This document shows, one piece after another, positions 1 to 7,882 of a stretch of DNA of 14,562 nt. The DNA comes from Saprospiraceae bacterium UBA7328. GTDB taxonomy: Bacteria > Bacteroidota > Bacteroidia > Chitinophagales > Saprospiraceae. Where the stretch lies: NCBI GenBank assembly GCA_002471345.1, contig DKPS01000180.1, positions 1 to 14,562 of the forward strand. The letters run 5' to 3'. Position 1 is the stretch's first letter; each line of letters starts with the position of its first letter. The notes under the pieces are model-generated. The model was given only the letters and a program-made list of their open reading frames with translations, made no database searches and was not told the origin of the DNA. Made by a program: the position numbers and the translations under genes.

Positions 1-500
1 GCAAAAAACAGCCAGATGAAAATTGAAATACTCAACCCTTTTACTTTTTCATCATACTTCATTGCAATAAGGAATGCTATCAGCGAGAATATGATACTTA
101 AACTGCAGGCCATTGTAATCAGAAGTAAGAATATGCTCAATTCAGGGGAACCTAAAACCCCGTAAATGAGCAATGGAAATCCAACACCGACTACAATACT
201 TATGCAAAGAGCTAAGGCCATGCCCATATACATCCCTATAAAAATGGACCACCTTGAAAGAGCCTGTGCCATGAGTAACTGAATAAATTCCTTTGAGTTA
301 TAATAATAAATGGTACCGAATAGAATACCAATGAGTGGTGTGAGAACGATGATAATGTTAGTAAGGCTAATAAGCACTTTTGATAGATCATTACTCAAAA
401 GCAATAAGGCCATAGTGGCTAACAAATAAAATCCAGTATATATGAAAACCCATCGGCTGCGGATCATCTCATAAAAGCTATATTTCAATATCTTCTGCAT
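1..500 (-). CDS. nosY: NosY-type ABC transporter permease, 5' part only (runs off the window start)
   Basis: Membrane component of the NosFY(D) ABC transporter needed to mature the copper centres of nitrous-oxide reductase. About 166 codons are visible and remain open to the window edge. I chose the ATG at 500-498 because the protein then begins MQKILKYSFYEMIRSRW, the usual cytoplasmic N-terminus of this permease type. That start lies inside the end of nosF, giving a 23-nt overlap and suggesting translational coupling. Hydrophobic segments follow at about residues 19-35 and 42-60. The motif YYYNSKEFIQLLMAQALSR and further membrane segments come next; a YYNS-EF-LLAQ-type stretch is typical of NosY-like ABC-2 permeases. 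The assignment rests on this pattern plus position after nosD and nosF. The C-terminal part is missing only because the window ends. Confidence 0.85.
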   Translation of the reverse strand, partial: MQKILKYSFYEMIRSRWVFIYTGFYLLATMALLLLSNDLSKVLISLTNIIIVLTPLIGILFGTIYYYNSKEFIQLLMAQALSRWSIFIGMYMGMALALCISIVVGVGFPLLIYGVLGSPELSIFLLLITMACSLSIIFSLIAFLIAMKYDEKVKGLSISIFIWLFF

Positions 501-1212
501 GGCACTCCGTTTTAGTGGATTTTAAAATATTAGCTATTGCATTTTCTAGGTTGTATTGATGTTGTTCTGTAAGTAACTCATTTAGACTTCCATTGAAATA
601 AATTTCTCCTTCTAACAAGAACACAATGTCTTCAGATAACTCTTCAGCTAGGCTCAATATGTGAGTTGTGATAATAATAAGTTTACCTTGATCTCTTTCT
701 TCATGAATAAATTCTTTGAGTTCTTTAAGTGATAGAGGGTCAAGTCCCGTGCTGGGCTCATCAAGGATGATGAAAGGATCATCATGCATAAGAGCCAGTG
801 TAATATTTACTTTTTGTCTTGTCCCACCAGACAGGCTTCCCATTTTTTTGGACAGCTCTTTTTCTAGATTGAACATTTTGATAAATCGATCTTCTCTAGT
901 TCTGCCAGTTTTTATCTCTTTCATCAAAGAAATCAACTCTTTTACTGTCAGATTTTCTGGAAATCTTGCTATTTGAGAGAGATAACTGACATTATTTCTA
1001 TATGCGAATTGGCCTAGAGTACTAGAATTATTAAAAATAATATCGCCACTGTCAGGAATCACCATACCTAAAAAGCACTTCAACAAAGTAGTTTTCCCTG
1101 AGCCATTAGGGCCCAATAATCCGACTATTCCAGGTCCTGAAATAGATAAATTAATGTCTTTTAGAACATGATTTTTTTGATAGGACTTATTAATATTCTC
1201 AATTCTAATCAT
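478..1212 (-). CDS. nosF: NosF, ABC transporter ATPase for nitrous-oxide reductase maturation
   Basis: Cytoplasmic ATPase that powers the NosDFY complex, which is needed for assembly of the CuZ copper-sulfide centre of NosZ. The 244 residues form one complete ABC domain. Walker A GPNGSGKTT is at 34-42, the Q-loop Gln at about 80, the signature LSGGT at 127-131, Walker B FIILDE at 147-152 followed by PSTGLDP, and the switch His in TTH at 184. The length is normal for the family. The start codon overlaps the nosD stop by 4 nt and the 3' end overlaps nosY by 23 nt, so the three are almost certainly translated as a coupled set. The specific name rests on the flanking nosD and nosY, because the domain alone would only say ABC ATPase. 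Confidence 0.93.
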   Translation of the reverse strand: MIRIENINKSYQKNHVLKDINLSISGPGIVGLLGPNGSGKTTLLKCFLGMVIPDSGDIIFNNSSTLGQFAYRNNVSYLSQIARFPENLTVKELISLMKEIKTGRTREDRFIKMFNLEKELSKKMGSLSGGTRQKVNITLALMHDDPFIILDEPSTGLDPLSLKELKEFIHEERDQGKLIIITTHILSLAEELSEDIVFLLEGEIYFNGSLNELLTEQHQYNLENAIANILKSTKTECHAEDIEI

Positions 1213-2438
1213 ATCCTTCTGTTCATTTTAGGTGATTTGTCCATTACATCCTTAGGAGTGAAAATGGGGCTGATCTTTTCTGCATAGTTGATAATTTCTA
1301 CAAATAGACTCCTTATTAAAACCACGGACTCAGGTACTTGATTCTGAATATATGAATACAATTTTACTGGATAGTGGGGCACATCACCTATCTGATCTTT
1401 GTCCAGATCATAACCGCTGTATTCGCTCCAATAATTATTATCAAAGGTGTTATTATTGAGTTGACTAGAAACTACGAGAGATATAGAATTGAACAAAAAT
1501 TCATTGTCTGATATCTTATTCGATTCACATCCTCCAGAAAACTTTATACCCCATCCATTTCTTCTAAATTCATTTCTGAGATAATTGATTCGATTTGAAC
1601 CTTCAACAAATATTCCTACCGTGTTTTGAGTAAAATAATTGTCAGTGATCTCTGCATCATATATTTCCTTGAGTAGTAATCCATATGCAGCATGTCCCCA
1701 GTTGAAGGCAAATACATTTTCAGTCATTGCGATTCTTCTAGAAAACATCACTGCCACTCCCACCCCATTATATTCTATAGTATTAGCAGTATATGTGTCA
1801 TCATTAGAAAACATATAATGTAGTCCGTATCTAGTATTATGATGACTGTGATTGCCATTGACTTCACTATTATTTACAAATTCTAAATAAATGCCATCTC
1901 GATGATTTGAGACAGCGTTAGCTTCTATTTTCAAAGAATCACAATACCATGCATGTATTCCGTTACCTGATTCAGCCTCTGTCGTTGCGTTGCCCTTTAT
2001 AATGTTTCTGTTTAGTCTTCCCTTCTTAGCATTCTCAAGATATATAGCAAAAAAGCAATCATTGATGGTATTATCATGAATATCAAAATGATGGCTTTTT
2101 CTAATTCTTATAGCAGCATTTTCTTTAAGATAATTAGTTACTACTCCGGATAAAGTAAGCCCACTTATGGAGACATAACTCTTAGTCACAGTTATCAGTT
2201 CTCCACCTGATTTGGATATAAGATGAGGATTTGACTGGCCAAGGATAGTAATTCTCTTTTCTATTACCCAATTCTCAATTTCATAGGTGCCTCCATTTAT
2301 CAGTATTGTATCTCCATCCTGTGCTTGATCATATGCACCTGAAATCGACTTGTTTTCACAAGTCTTGCATACTTCATATGTCGCTCCTTCGAGTGAATGG
2401 ATAAAACAAATCAATATTCCAAAGCATAAATATCTCAT
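1209..2438 (-). CDS. nosD: NosD, periplasmic right-handed beta-helix copper-maturation protein
   Basis: Periplasmic partner of the NosFY transporter, required for CuZ biogenesis in NosZ. The 409-residue protein opens with a short hydrophobic signal sequence (about residues 1-19). An early segment, TILINGGTYEIENWVIEKRI, is typical of the first coils of parallel beta-helix (NosD/CASH) proteins. From about 80 to 330 there are many irregular repeats of the form N-x-I/F-x-x-N, such as HDNTINDC, NRNIIKGN, NGNHSHHN and TENVFAFN, matching PbH1 repeats. A NYWSEYSGYDLDKDQIGDVP stretch near the C-terminal third is a familiar NosD hallmark. Its ATG overlaps the nosL stop by 4 nt and its stop overlaps nosF. 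Nothing looks truncated. Confidence 0.93.
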   Translation of the reverse strand: MRYLCFGILICFIHSLEGATYEVCKTCENKSISGAYDQAQDGDTILINGGTYEIENWVIEKRITILGQSNPHLISKSGGELITVTKSYVSISGLTLSGVVTNYLKENAAIRIRKSHHFDIHDNTINDCFFAIYLENAKKGRLNRNIIKGNATTEAESGNGIHAWYCDSLKIEANAVSNHRDGIYLEFVNNSEVNGNHSHHNTRYGLHYMFSNDDTYTANTIEYNGVGVAVMFSRRIAMTENVFAFNWGHAAYGLLLKEIYDAEITDNYFTQNTVGIFVEGSNRINYLRNEFRRNGWGIKFSGGCESNKISDNEFLFNSISLVVSSQLNNNTFDNNYWSEYSGYDLDKDQIGDVPHYPVKLYSYIQNQVPESVVLIRSLFVEIINYAEKISPIFTPKDVMDKSPKMNRRI

Positions 2439-2878
2439 TTATAGAGCGTTTTATATTCCTTCAATAAATCGTTCCATTTCATAATTTTTCCTCCTTTTTG
2501 AGCCATCACGTTTTGAGCATTGTTAACTGATTCATATGCACTAAGATTCCCTCCCATGGGACTGGGTTGATTTTCACTTATTAAAAAAGAAGATGATTCA
2601 GCATCAATGAAATTGTGAGGTCTGCTATGATCTGTAACTAGTACAAATGCATATTCCTTCGCTTCATCTTTGATGAATTCCCATACCAAGCATTCAGCAG
2701 AGTCAAATTTGAATACTTTGCCCTTAGAAGTGACCAGTTCTGCCCCAAATTGCACATTGGCTATTTTCATTTTGCAGTAAGCACATTCATCATGATTATA
2801 CTCAATGGGCACGGGGCTTACATTACAAGAAAACAATGAATTTATAAGAAGTAGAAATAATATAATTGAGATTCTCAT
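2435..2878 (-). CDS. nosL: NosL, lipoprotein copper chaperone
   Basis: Membrane-anchored periplasmic copper chaperone that supplies Cu(I) to apo-NosZ. The 147-residue protein has a lipoprotein signal with lipidation Cys at 18 (SLFSC). The diagnostic NosL motif CAYCKM is at 32-37; its Cys and Met residues are the expected copper ligands. A further Cys at 63 (DSAEC) and the SPMGGN motif at 106-111 are also family features. It overlaps both neighbours by 4 nt (the start with the upstream membrane protein, the stop with nosD). Position in the cluster and motifs agree, and the length is normal for Bacteroidota NosL. Confidence 0.94.
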   Translation of the reverse strand: MRISIILFLLLINSLFSCNVSPVPIEYNHDECAYCKMKIANVQFGAELVTSKGKVFKFDSAECLVWEFIKDEAKEYAFVLVTDHSRPHNFIDAESSSFLISENQPSPMGGNLSAYESVNNAQNVMAQKGGKIMKWNDLLKEYKTLYK

Positions 2879-3459
2879 GATAAAATAATTGTTGAAGATT
2901 TAGATTTTATATAGGTGGCGAATGAGCCTAATAAAAAAGATATTATCAGAAAGCATCCTCCAATATGAGGCATTGAGATAGCAGTAAAATTTATAATCTC
3001 TTTACGACCGATTAATGGAGGTTGAAACGATTCTCCTTCAAATTTCATTGGCGCCTTAGGGTCTAATGAATGGCCATAGTCATATTCCCATAAATAGAAA
3101 TCATACAATCCAATCATCAGGGTTATACTTAAAAGAATTATCCAAAACCAATACATCCATTTCTTATCAATAAAAGCTACAAACAAAGCCAAGGCCATAA
3201 ATAATATTACTATAGGAGGCATGTATTTCAATTCAGGTATAGACTCTGGAGTAATTGCCTTCATACCTATATAATGGTTCAGAATATTTACATTTTGAAG
3301 AGTGCCCTTTGTTGCTCCTCCAATTTTATCAATATAGATATGCATGTGTACTCCATCGGGATATTGAGGTGCTAATAGAGTAATTTTCCATAATGGCCAA
3401 ATGAATAGAGCAGCCATTAAACTACCAGCCAACAATATGAGAGTTCTTGGTTTAGTCAT
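2875..3459 (-). CDS. Uncharacterised four-TM membrane protein of the nos cluster
   Basis: A 194-residue inner-membrane protein whose molecular role I cannot name. Predicted membrane segments are at about 7-27, 83-99, 102-120 and 163-186. Between the first two lies a probable periplasmic loop containing APQYPDG (30-36), HMH (38-40) and ILNHYIGM (59-66). A second loop, about 121-160, is rich in acidic and aromatic residues. The His and Met residues in the first loop could bind copper or heme, but that is inference. It sits directly after nosZ and its end overlaps nosL by 4 nt, so it is presumably dedicated to N2O reduction, perhaps in copper delivery, assembly or electron supply. From memory, small membrane proteins with an APQYP motif occur beside nosZ in other Bacteroidota. 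No NosR or NosB signature is evident. Confidence 0.8.
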   Translation of the reverse strand: MTKPRTLILLAGSLMAALFIWPLWKITLLAPQYPDGVHMHIYIDKIGGATKGTLQNVNILNHYIGMKAITPESIPELKYMPPIVILFMALALFVAFIDKKWMYWFWIILLSITLMIGLYDFYLWEYDYGHSLDPKAPMKFEGESFQPPLIGRKEIINFTAISMPHIGGCFLIISFLLGSFATYIKSKSSTIILS

Positions 3460-3479
3460 TATAAACTTTCCTAAGGATT

Positions 3480-3525
3480 AAAAATAGAGCTGGTACTGAT
3501 CTGAATCAACAGCAATACCAGCTCT
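3480..3525 (-). terminator. Hairpin plus T-run after nosZ (terminator or attenuator)
   Basis: A perfect 10-bp inverted repeat, AGAGCTGGTA at 3486-3495 and TACCAGCTCT at 3516-3525, encloses a 20-nt loop that can itself pair partly. Read in the nosZ direction, the stem is followed by ATTTTTAA (3485-3478). It lies between the nosZ stop and the next nos gene. It could terminate most transcripts after nosZ, so that nosZ is made in excess of the assembly genes, or stabilise the nosZ mRNA end. No separate promoter for the downstream genes is obvious. Confidence 0.7.
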
Positions 3526-3550
3526 GATTTTTGGCTAGATAAATAGTCAA

Positions 3551-5529
3551 TTAACTTTCTTCGTCTGGATGACCTGTACTCCATTTAAGCGGTGTGTTTG
3601 ACCCTCTAGGCGACACCCTTATATATCCTTGCATTTCTTGGTGAAGTGCTGAACAAAAATCTGTGCAATAGAAAGGAAATACTCCTTCTCTTTGTGGCTT
3701 CCAGTACATTGTTTCTGTCTGACCAGGCATTACTAACAATTCCGCATTTTGTGCTCCTTGAATGGCTAAGCCATGAGGCACATCAAAATCTTGCTCTAGA
3801 TTTGTAAGATGCACAAAGACTTCATCACCCACTTTTATTCCTTCAATATTATCAGGAGCAAAGTGACTTCTAATAGAAGTCATATAAACATGAACAATAT
3901 TACCTTCTCTCTCCACTCTGGTTTGTTTTTCTCCCAATGCTGCATAGGGATGTTCATTCTCCTCTATTGGGTAGAATTTTTTACTATTTGGTTTAACTTT
4001 TGAGGCTGCTATACCTTGAGCATAATGAGGTTCTCCTATCGTAGGAAAATCTAATAACAATTTCATTTTGTCCCCAGATATATCATAAAGTTGAGCAGAA
4101 TGATTCATTTCTGGGCCAGTGGGGAGATATCTATCTTTGGTAATTTTATTTAATGCAACGAGGTATTTACCATCTGGTTTTTTAGAATCTCCACCAGGGA
4201 TCATAAGGTGTCCTACACTATAATATGTTGGAATTCTATCTAATACCTCCCATGTTCCTACTTTCCATTTGACCACTTCAGAAGAAATGAAAAATGTAGT
4301 ATATGCATTACCATCATTATCAAATTCTGTGTGCAAAGGTCCTAAACCAGGTTTCGTAACCACTCCTCCGACTACTTTATCATATTGCAGTACTGGCACA
4401 CCTGCAATTGTTGTTTCAAATTCTTCATTTTCAATAGCTGAAAGCATATTAGTAAATGAGTGAACTGTAAGATCTGCAGACAACTTTCCATTTCCTATGA
4501 TATACTCTCCAGTAGGATCTACATCTACACCATGAGGAGATTTAGGAGTCGGTAAAAAATAAACCAACCCAGGGCATTCTTCTGGAGTCAAAACTTTAAC
4601 TGTTTTCCTGAGTTCTGAATCAGTCATATGAGTTCTCTCATTGTATCTATTATTATAGTGATCAGCTGGAATTTCCTTATACTTTCCTTGAGCTATATAT
4701 TCTTCTGCTTTCTTCCAATTTATTGCTGCAATGAAGTCTTTATCATTTTGAGAAGCAGTAACTTCTTTTAGAGTATAGTCTTCTTCAGTATTATATGTAG
4801 TGAAGAATGTCCATCCATGAGATTTACCTTTTCCAGAATGGGCCAAATCATAATCAAATGCAGGGAGCAGAACCTGGAAAGCGATTTCCATATGCCCCTC
4901 ATCACTTACTTTGATAAAAGTTAGCATCCCTTTGAAATTCTCTTTATAAGTATCGATTGCCACATCTTGTTGAGGATAAGGCACTGAGAATCGAGTACCA
5001 GCCACTATATATTCCGTGTTTTCTGTCGTAAATGGAGAACTGTGATTGCCTCCACTGTTAGGAATTTCTATGATCTCTGCAGTCTCAAAAGTTGTCAGGT
5101 CGATTCTTGCAACCCTTGGCGTGTTATTCCCGTTTATAAAAATCCACCTTCCATCAGTCTCACCATTAGTCTGTGATAATTCCGGATGGTGAGCATCATC
5201 CCATGGAATAAAGCCATATGTAGTATTAAGCATCGGTTTCGTTTCTTCATTGTATCCGTATCCTTTTTCGGCATCCTGTGAGAATACTGGTTCACCTTAA
5301 GAAGTCTTCCACTTGGCAATCCATATACAGAAATCTGGCCACTGAAACCACCAGACATGAAACCATAAAATTCATCATGTTCTCCTGGAGCAACATATAC
5401 GGCATTGGCAGCATCATTGTTAAGTGCACCGCTATTTACGTTTTGATTTGTATTACAACTTATAACAAAAAATACCAAGAGCATCATGGTTACTGAAGTT
5501 ATAAGAAGGGATTTTAATTGCTTTTTCAT
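3551..5529 (-). CDS. nosZ: Nitrous-oxide reductase NosZ (clade II type), interrupted by one frameshift
   Basis: Terminal reductase of denitrification, reducing N2O to N2 in the periplasm with CuA and CuZ centres. The ATG at 5529 gives MKKQLKSLL and a hydrophobic segment ending in the lipobox VISC (Cys 25), so export is probably Sec-dependent with a lipid anchor, unlike the Tat signal of clade I enzymes. Reading in frame from 5529 gives SGRLLKV at about residue 79, then shifts frame. The expected continuation PVFSQDAEKGYGY is in another frame, so one base is missing near 5291-5293. That reading then runs unbroken to the stop. Restored length is about 659 residues. CuZ motif DDAHH is at about 111-115; CuA ligands include VPHG (about 586) and CTDFCSALHQEM (C622, C626, H630, M633). 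Either a recent inactivating mutation or a sequence error. Confidence 0.93.
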
Positions 5530-5562
5530 TTTGAAATATTGTGTGAGATAATTGTAATAAGA

Positions 5563-5570
5563 CAAATGTA
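5563..5570 (-). promoter_or_regulatory. nosZ promoter -7 box
   Basis: On the minus strand this reads TACATTTG, a perfect match to the Bacteroidota -7 consensus TAnnTTTG. It lies 33 nt upstream of the nosZ ATG at 5529, placing the transcript start near 5557. This also rules out an ATG at 5565 as the nosZ start, since it would lie inside the promoter. The flanking inverted repeat at 5583-5608 covers the expected -33 region. Confidence 0.7.
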
Positions 5571-5582
5571 AAACATTTTTCT

Positions 5583-5608
5583 ATAAAAAGATATAAATAT
5601 CTTTTTAT
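5583..5608. promoter_or_regulatory. Perfect inverted repeat, probable Rrf2 operator between nosZ and rrf2
   Basis: Arms ATAAAAAGATAT (5583-5594) and ATATCTTTTTAT (5597-5608) are perfect reverse complements around a 2-bp AA centre. The core AAGATAT-AA-ATATCTT resembles the general form of NsrR-type Rrf2 sites (AAGAT...ATCTT). It spans the -33 regions of both divergent promoters, so a bound regulator would be expected to block both. The likely binder is the adjacent Rrf2 protein. This assignment is inference from position and symmetry. Confidence 0.7.
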
Positions 5609-5620
5609 CATTTAATTGAT

Positions 5621-5628
5621 TACATTTG
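5621..5628 (+). promoter_or_regulatory. rrf2 promoter -7 box
   Basis: TACATTTG, a perfect match to TAnnTTTG, lies 19 nt upstream of the regulator ATG at 5648. It is the mirror image of the nosZ box at 5563-5570: both lie the same distance from the centre of the inverted repeat (5595.5). Confidence 0.7.
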
Positions 5629-5647
5629 TAACGACTTAAGTATTATC

Positions 5648-6079
5648 ATGTTCAGTAAAAGAAGTAGATATGGTATCCGTGCAATTCTTCATATAGCACT
5701 TCATACTGATGAAGAAAATCTGGTGGGAACTACAGCTCTTGCGCAGAAGACAGGAATAAATGAACCAATACTTTCAAAAGTTTTGCAAGAGTTGACTAAA
5801 AAGAAAATGATTGCTTCTAAAAAAGGAAGAAATGGAGGCTTTTATATGTCAACAGTTCAAAAAAGTCAAAAATTGATTGAGGTCATTAAAGAATTAGATC
5901 AATCAGATAAATTAATAAATGATTGCATGCTTGGACAAAAGTCTGACAGGACATGTGATACTTGTCCTTATAGTAATGATGTGGCCACGATCAGAGCTGA
6001 ATTAAAAGCCATCTATGGCACTGACACTATAGTAGAAACCGCAAAAAAGCTTAATTATAAATTAGTAAATCGAAAATAG
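5648..6079 (+). CDS. Rrf2-family transcriptional regulator (NsrR/IscR-like), nos-linked
   Basis: A 143-residue winged-helix DNA-binding protein with the Rrf2 layout. The opening, MFSKRSRYGIRAILHIALH, and the wing motif KKGRNGGF (about 57-64) are typical. Cysteines at 93, 103 and 106 (CMLGQKSDRTCDTC) would ligate an iron-sulfur cluster, as in NsrR and IscR. Such clusters sense NO, oxygen or iron-sulfur status. The gene diverges from nosZ, with a perfect palindrome between them, so it probably regulates both itself and the nos operon. The cytochrome c gene starts 7 bp after its stop and is likely cotranscribed. Whether it responds to NO specifically cannot be read from sequence. Confidence 0.9.
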   Translation: MFSKRSRYGIRAILHIALHTDEENLVGTTALAQKTGINEPILSKVLQELTKKKMIASKKGRNGGFYMSTVQKSQKLIEVIKELDQSDKLINDCMLGQKSDRTCDTCPYSNDVATIRAELKAIYGTDTIVETAKKLNYKLVNRK

Positions 6080-6086
6080 AATAGTT

Positions 6087-6554
6087 ATGAAAAAGACATT
6101 AATGTTTACAGTATTGGCAATAGTAGTTTTGGCTTGTGGATCCAATGAAGAATCTCCTTCACAAAAAGCAAAAAGAGCAATGAAAGAGAAAAAAGCACAG
6201 GTGGATAATGGCAAAGGTCTAGGAGAAATCAAAAATGTAACTCTAAATGACCCATTAAATCAGGATATGGTGCAAAAAGGTATGGCCATATATGAAATGA
6301 AATGTGCTGCTTGTCATAAATTGAAAGGATCTAGAGTAGTAGGCCCAAGTTGGGCAGGGCTTACCTCTCAAAGAAAACCAGAATGGATAATGAATATGAT
6401 TACCAATGTAGAAGTAATGTTAGATAAAGATCCTATAGCACAAAAACTACTTGAAGAATGTCTTACTCGTATGCCTAATCAAAATGTTTCAATTGGTGAT
6501 GCACGAGATATTTTGGAATTTATGTATCAGAATGATATAGACAATGCGAAGTAA
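6087..6554 (+). CDS. Lipoprotein monohaem cytochrome c, possible NosZ electron donor
   Basis: A 155-residue periplasmic cytochrome c tethered by a lipid anchor. The signal sequence ends in VLAC with lipidation Cys at 17. A charged Lys/Glu-rich linker follows (about 24-50), then the haem-attachment motif CAACH at 73-77. Met 129 in TRMPNQN is the probable distal haem ligand, and VVGPSWAGL is a common class I cytochrome c segment. The gene follows the Rrf2 regulator by 7 bp and diverges from nosZ. In Bacteroidota a small cytochrome c commonly accompanies nosZ, so electron donation to the CuA site is a reasonable inference. Direct evidence is lacking. Confidence 0.9.
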   Translation: MKKTLMFTVLAIVVLACGSNEESPSQKAKRAMKEKKAQVDNGKGLGEIKNVTLNDPLNQDMVQKGMAIYEMKCAACHKLKGSRVVGPSWAGLTSQRKPEWIMNMITNVEVMLDKDPIAQKLLEECLTRMPNQNVSIGDARDILEFMYQNDIDNAK

Positions 6555-6610
6555 TACTTTAGTATTGATTTCGAAATAAATTCCATTGTCATTAATACTC
6601 TGCAATACTG

Positions 6611-7831
6611 ATGAGATTTAGTCAATTTCTAACGCCGATTTATGCCTCTCTAATTTCATTTATTATAGCAGCATTCTTAGGATTAAGTATGCGCTGGGCT
6701 TTTGTCGTTGATTTACCTGAATGGTATCAATACAGAAATGTAGAGCATGCCCATTCACATTTGGCCTTATTAGGTTGGCTCCATGCCATTTTCTTATTGT
6801 CTATTGTGTACTTTTTTGACTTAGAATGGAAAAAATTTGCAAAGCTTTATTGGTGTTTACAATCTGCTGTAATGGGTATGTTATTCACTTTCCCAATCGT
6901 TGGGTATGCACCTCCTTCTATTGCTTTCACTGTGATTCATATGATTCTATCCTATGTATTTGCTTATAAGATATTGAAGGAGTTAAGATTGTCAGGCCTA
7001 CAAGGACCTCACATCCTTTTTGTGAAATCCAGCCTATTTTTTATGGTACTGTCTACATTGGGGACATGGGTACTAGGTCCCATTATGGCTATGGGACTTA
7101 AGGGCACAGCTCTCTATTATGGATCCATACAATTTTATCTGCATTTTCAATTCAACGGCTGGTTTATTTTCGGACTATTAGCAATATTCTTTGCCATTTT
7201 TAGAAAATTCAATATCAATTTTGATAAAAGAATGATTTCTCAATTGTTTATCACTCTAATGGTAGCTACTATTTTGACTTTTGCCCTTGCTATTACTTGG
7301 TCTACTCCTCACTTCATTATTTTTATTGTCAATAGCATTGGGGTTATTCTCCAATTACTAGCTCTATATTTTCTTTATCGTCTCATAATGGACAAATTCG
7401 AAGCTATTAAAAGTATGCTTTCTCAATATGCTTTTATTGCATTTGTAATTGCTGCTTTTGCACTTAGTATTAAGAAGATTATACAGGCTATTGTTGTCAT
7501 TCCATCAATAGCCCAAATTTCATACACCGTTCATAATTTTGTCATAGGTTTTATTCATTTACTTATGTTAGGCTGCCTTTCTCTATTTGCATTTGGTAGC
7601 ATATCCATTATTGTCAATCAGTATCTCAGTAAATTCGGAACATGGATTTTCATATTTGGAATCGTGTCTACTGAGTTATTGCTTTTCATTCAAGGAATTA
7701 TGTTTTGGCAGGGATGGGGATTTATGCCTCACTATTATCTACAATTAGCAATAGGATCTACCTTTATTTTTCTCGGTATAATCAATGTGACTGCAGAATT
7801 AATACTAAAAAAGGCGTCACCATCGTTGTAA
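6611..7831 (+). CDS. Multi-spanning membrane protein with histidine motifs, heme-copper oxidase/NnrS-like
   Basis: A 406-residue, very hydrophobic protein with roughly 11-12 membrane segments. Several histidines lie at or in membrane segments: HAHSH at 46-50 followed by LALLGWLH (His 58), YLHFQFNGWF with His 178, and HNFVIGFIH with His 308 and His 316. The H-x-H-x-H...GW arrangement recalls subunit I of heme-copper oxidases/NO reductases and the heme- and copper-binding NnrS family, but I cannot assign it to either. It is shorter than a typical subunit I (about 450-550 residues). It lies between the nos-linked cytochrome c and a second Rrf2 gene, which suggests a role in NO/nitrosative stress or denitrification. 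Function is not established. Confidence 0.75.
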   Translation: MRFSQFLTPIYASLISFIIAAFLGLSMRWAFVVDLPEWYQYRNVEHAHSHLALLGWLHAIFLLSIVYFFDLEWKKFAKLYWCLQSAVMGMLFTFPIVGYAPPSIAFTVIHMILSYVFAYKILKELRLSGLQGPHILFVKSSLFFMVLSTLGTWVLGPIMAMGLKGTALYYGSIQFYLHFQFNGWFIFGLLAIFFAIFRKFNINFDKRMISQLFITLMVATILTFALAITWSTPHFIIFIVNSIGVILQLLALYFLYRLIMDKFEAIKSMLSQYAFIAFVIAAFALSIKKIIQAIVVIPSIAQISYTVHNFVIGFIHLLMLGCLSLFAFGSISIIVNQYLSKFGTWIFIFGIVSTELLLFIQGIMFWQGWGFMPHYYLQLAIGSTFIFLGIINVTAELILKKASPSL

Positions 7832-7882
7832 AAAGAATAAAAGATCATAATATCCTAAATATTCTAAACCTTAACTTTTTAT

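Noticed and set aside
716..976. Antisense reading frame inside nosF, and similar ones inside nosZ, aroK, P450 and SDR genes
   Set aside because: They lie fully within well-supported genes on the opposite strand or another frame and have no recognisable protein features.
5288..5296. Programmed -1 ribosomal frameshift to produce full-length NosZ
   Set aside because: A -1 shift at the Val codon would restore the frame as V-E-P, but there is no X XXY YYZ slippery heptamer, no obvious downstream pseudoknot, and NosZ is not known to use frameshifting.
5530..5565. An upstream in-frame ATG at 5565 as the nosZ start
   Set aside because: It overlaps the minus-strand TACATTTG box and adds residues before a perfectly normal lipoprotein signal starting at 5529.
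6568..6577. ATTTCGAAAT palindrome before the 406-residue membrane protein as a regulator site
   Set aside because: It is only 10 bp, lacks the AAGAT half-sites of the nos operator, and palindromes this short are common in such sequence.
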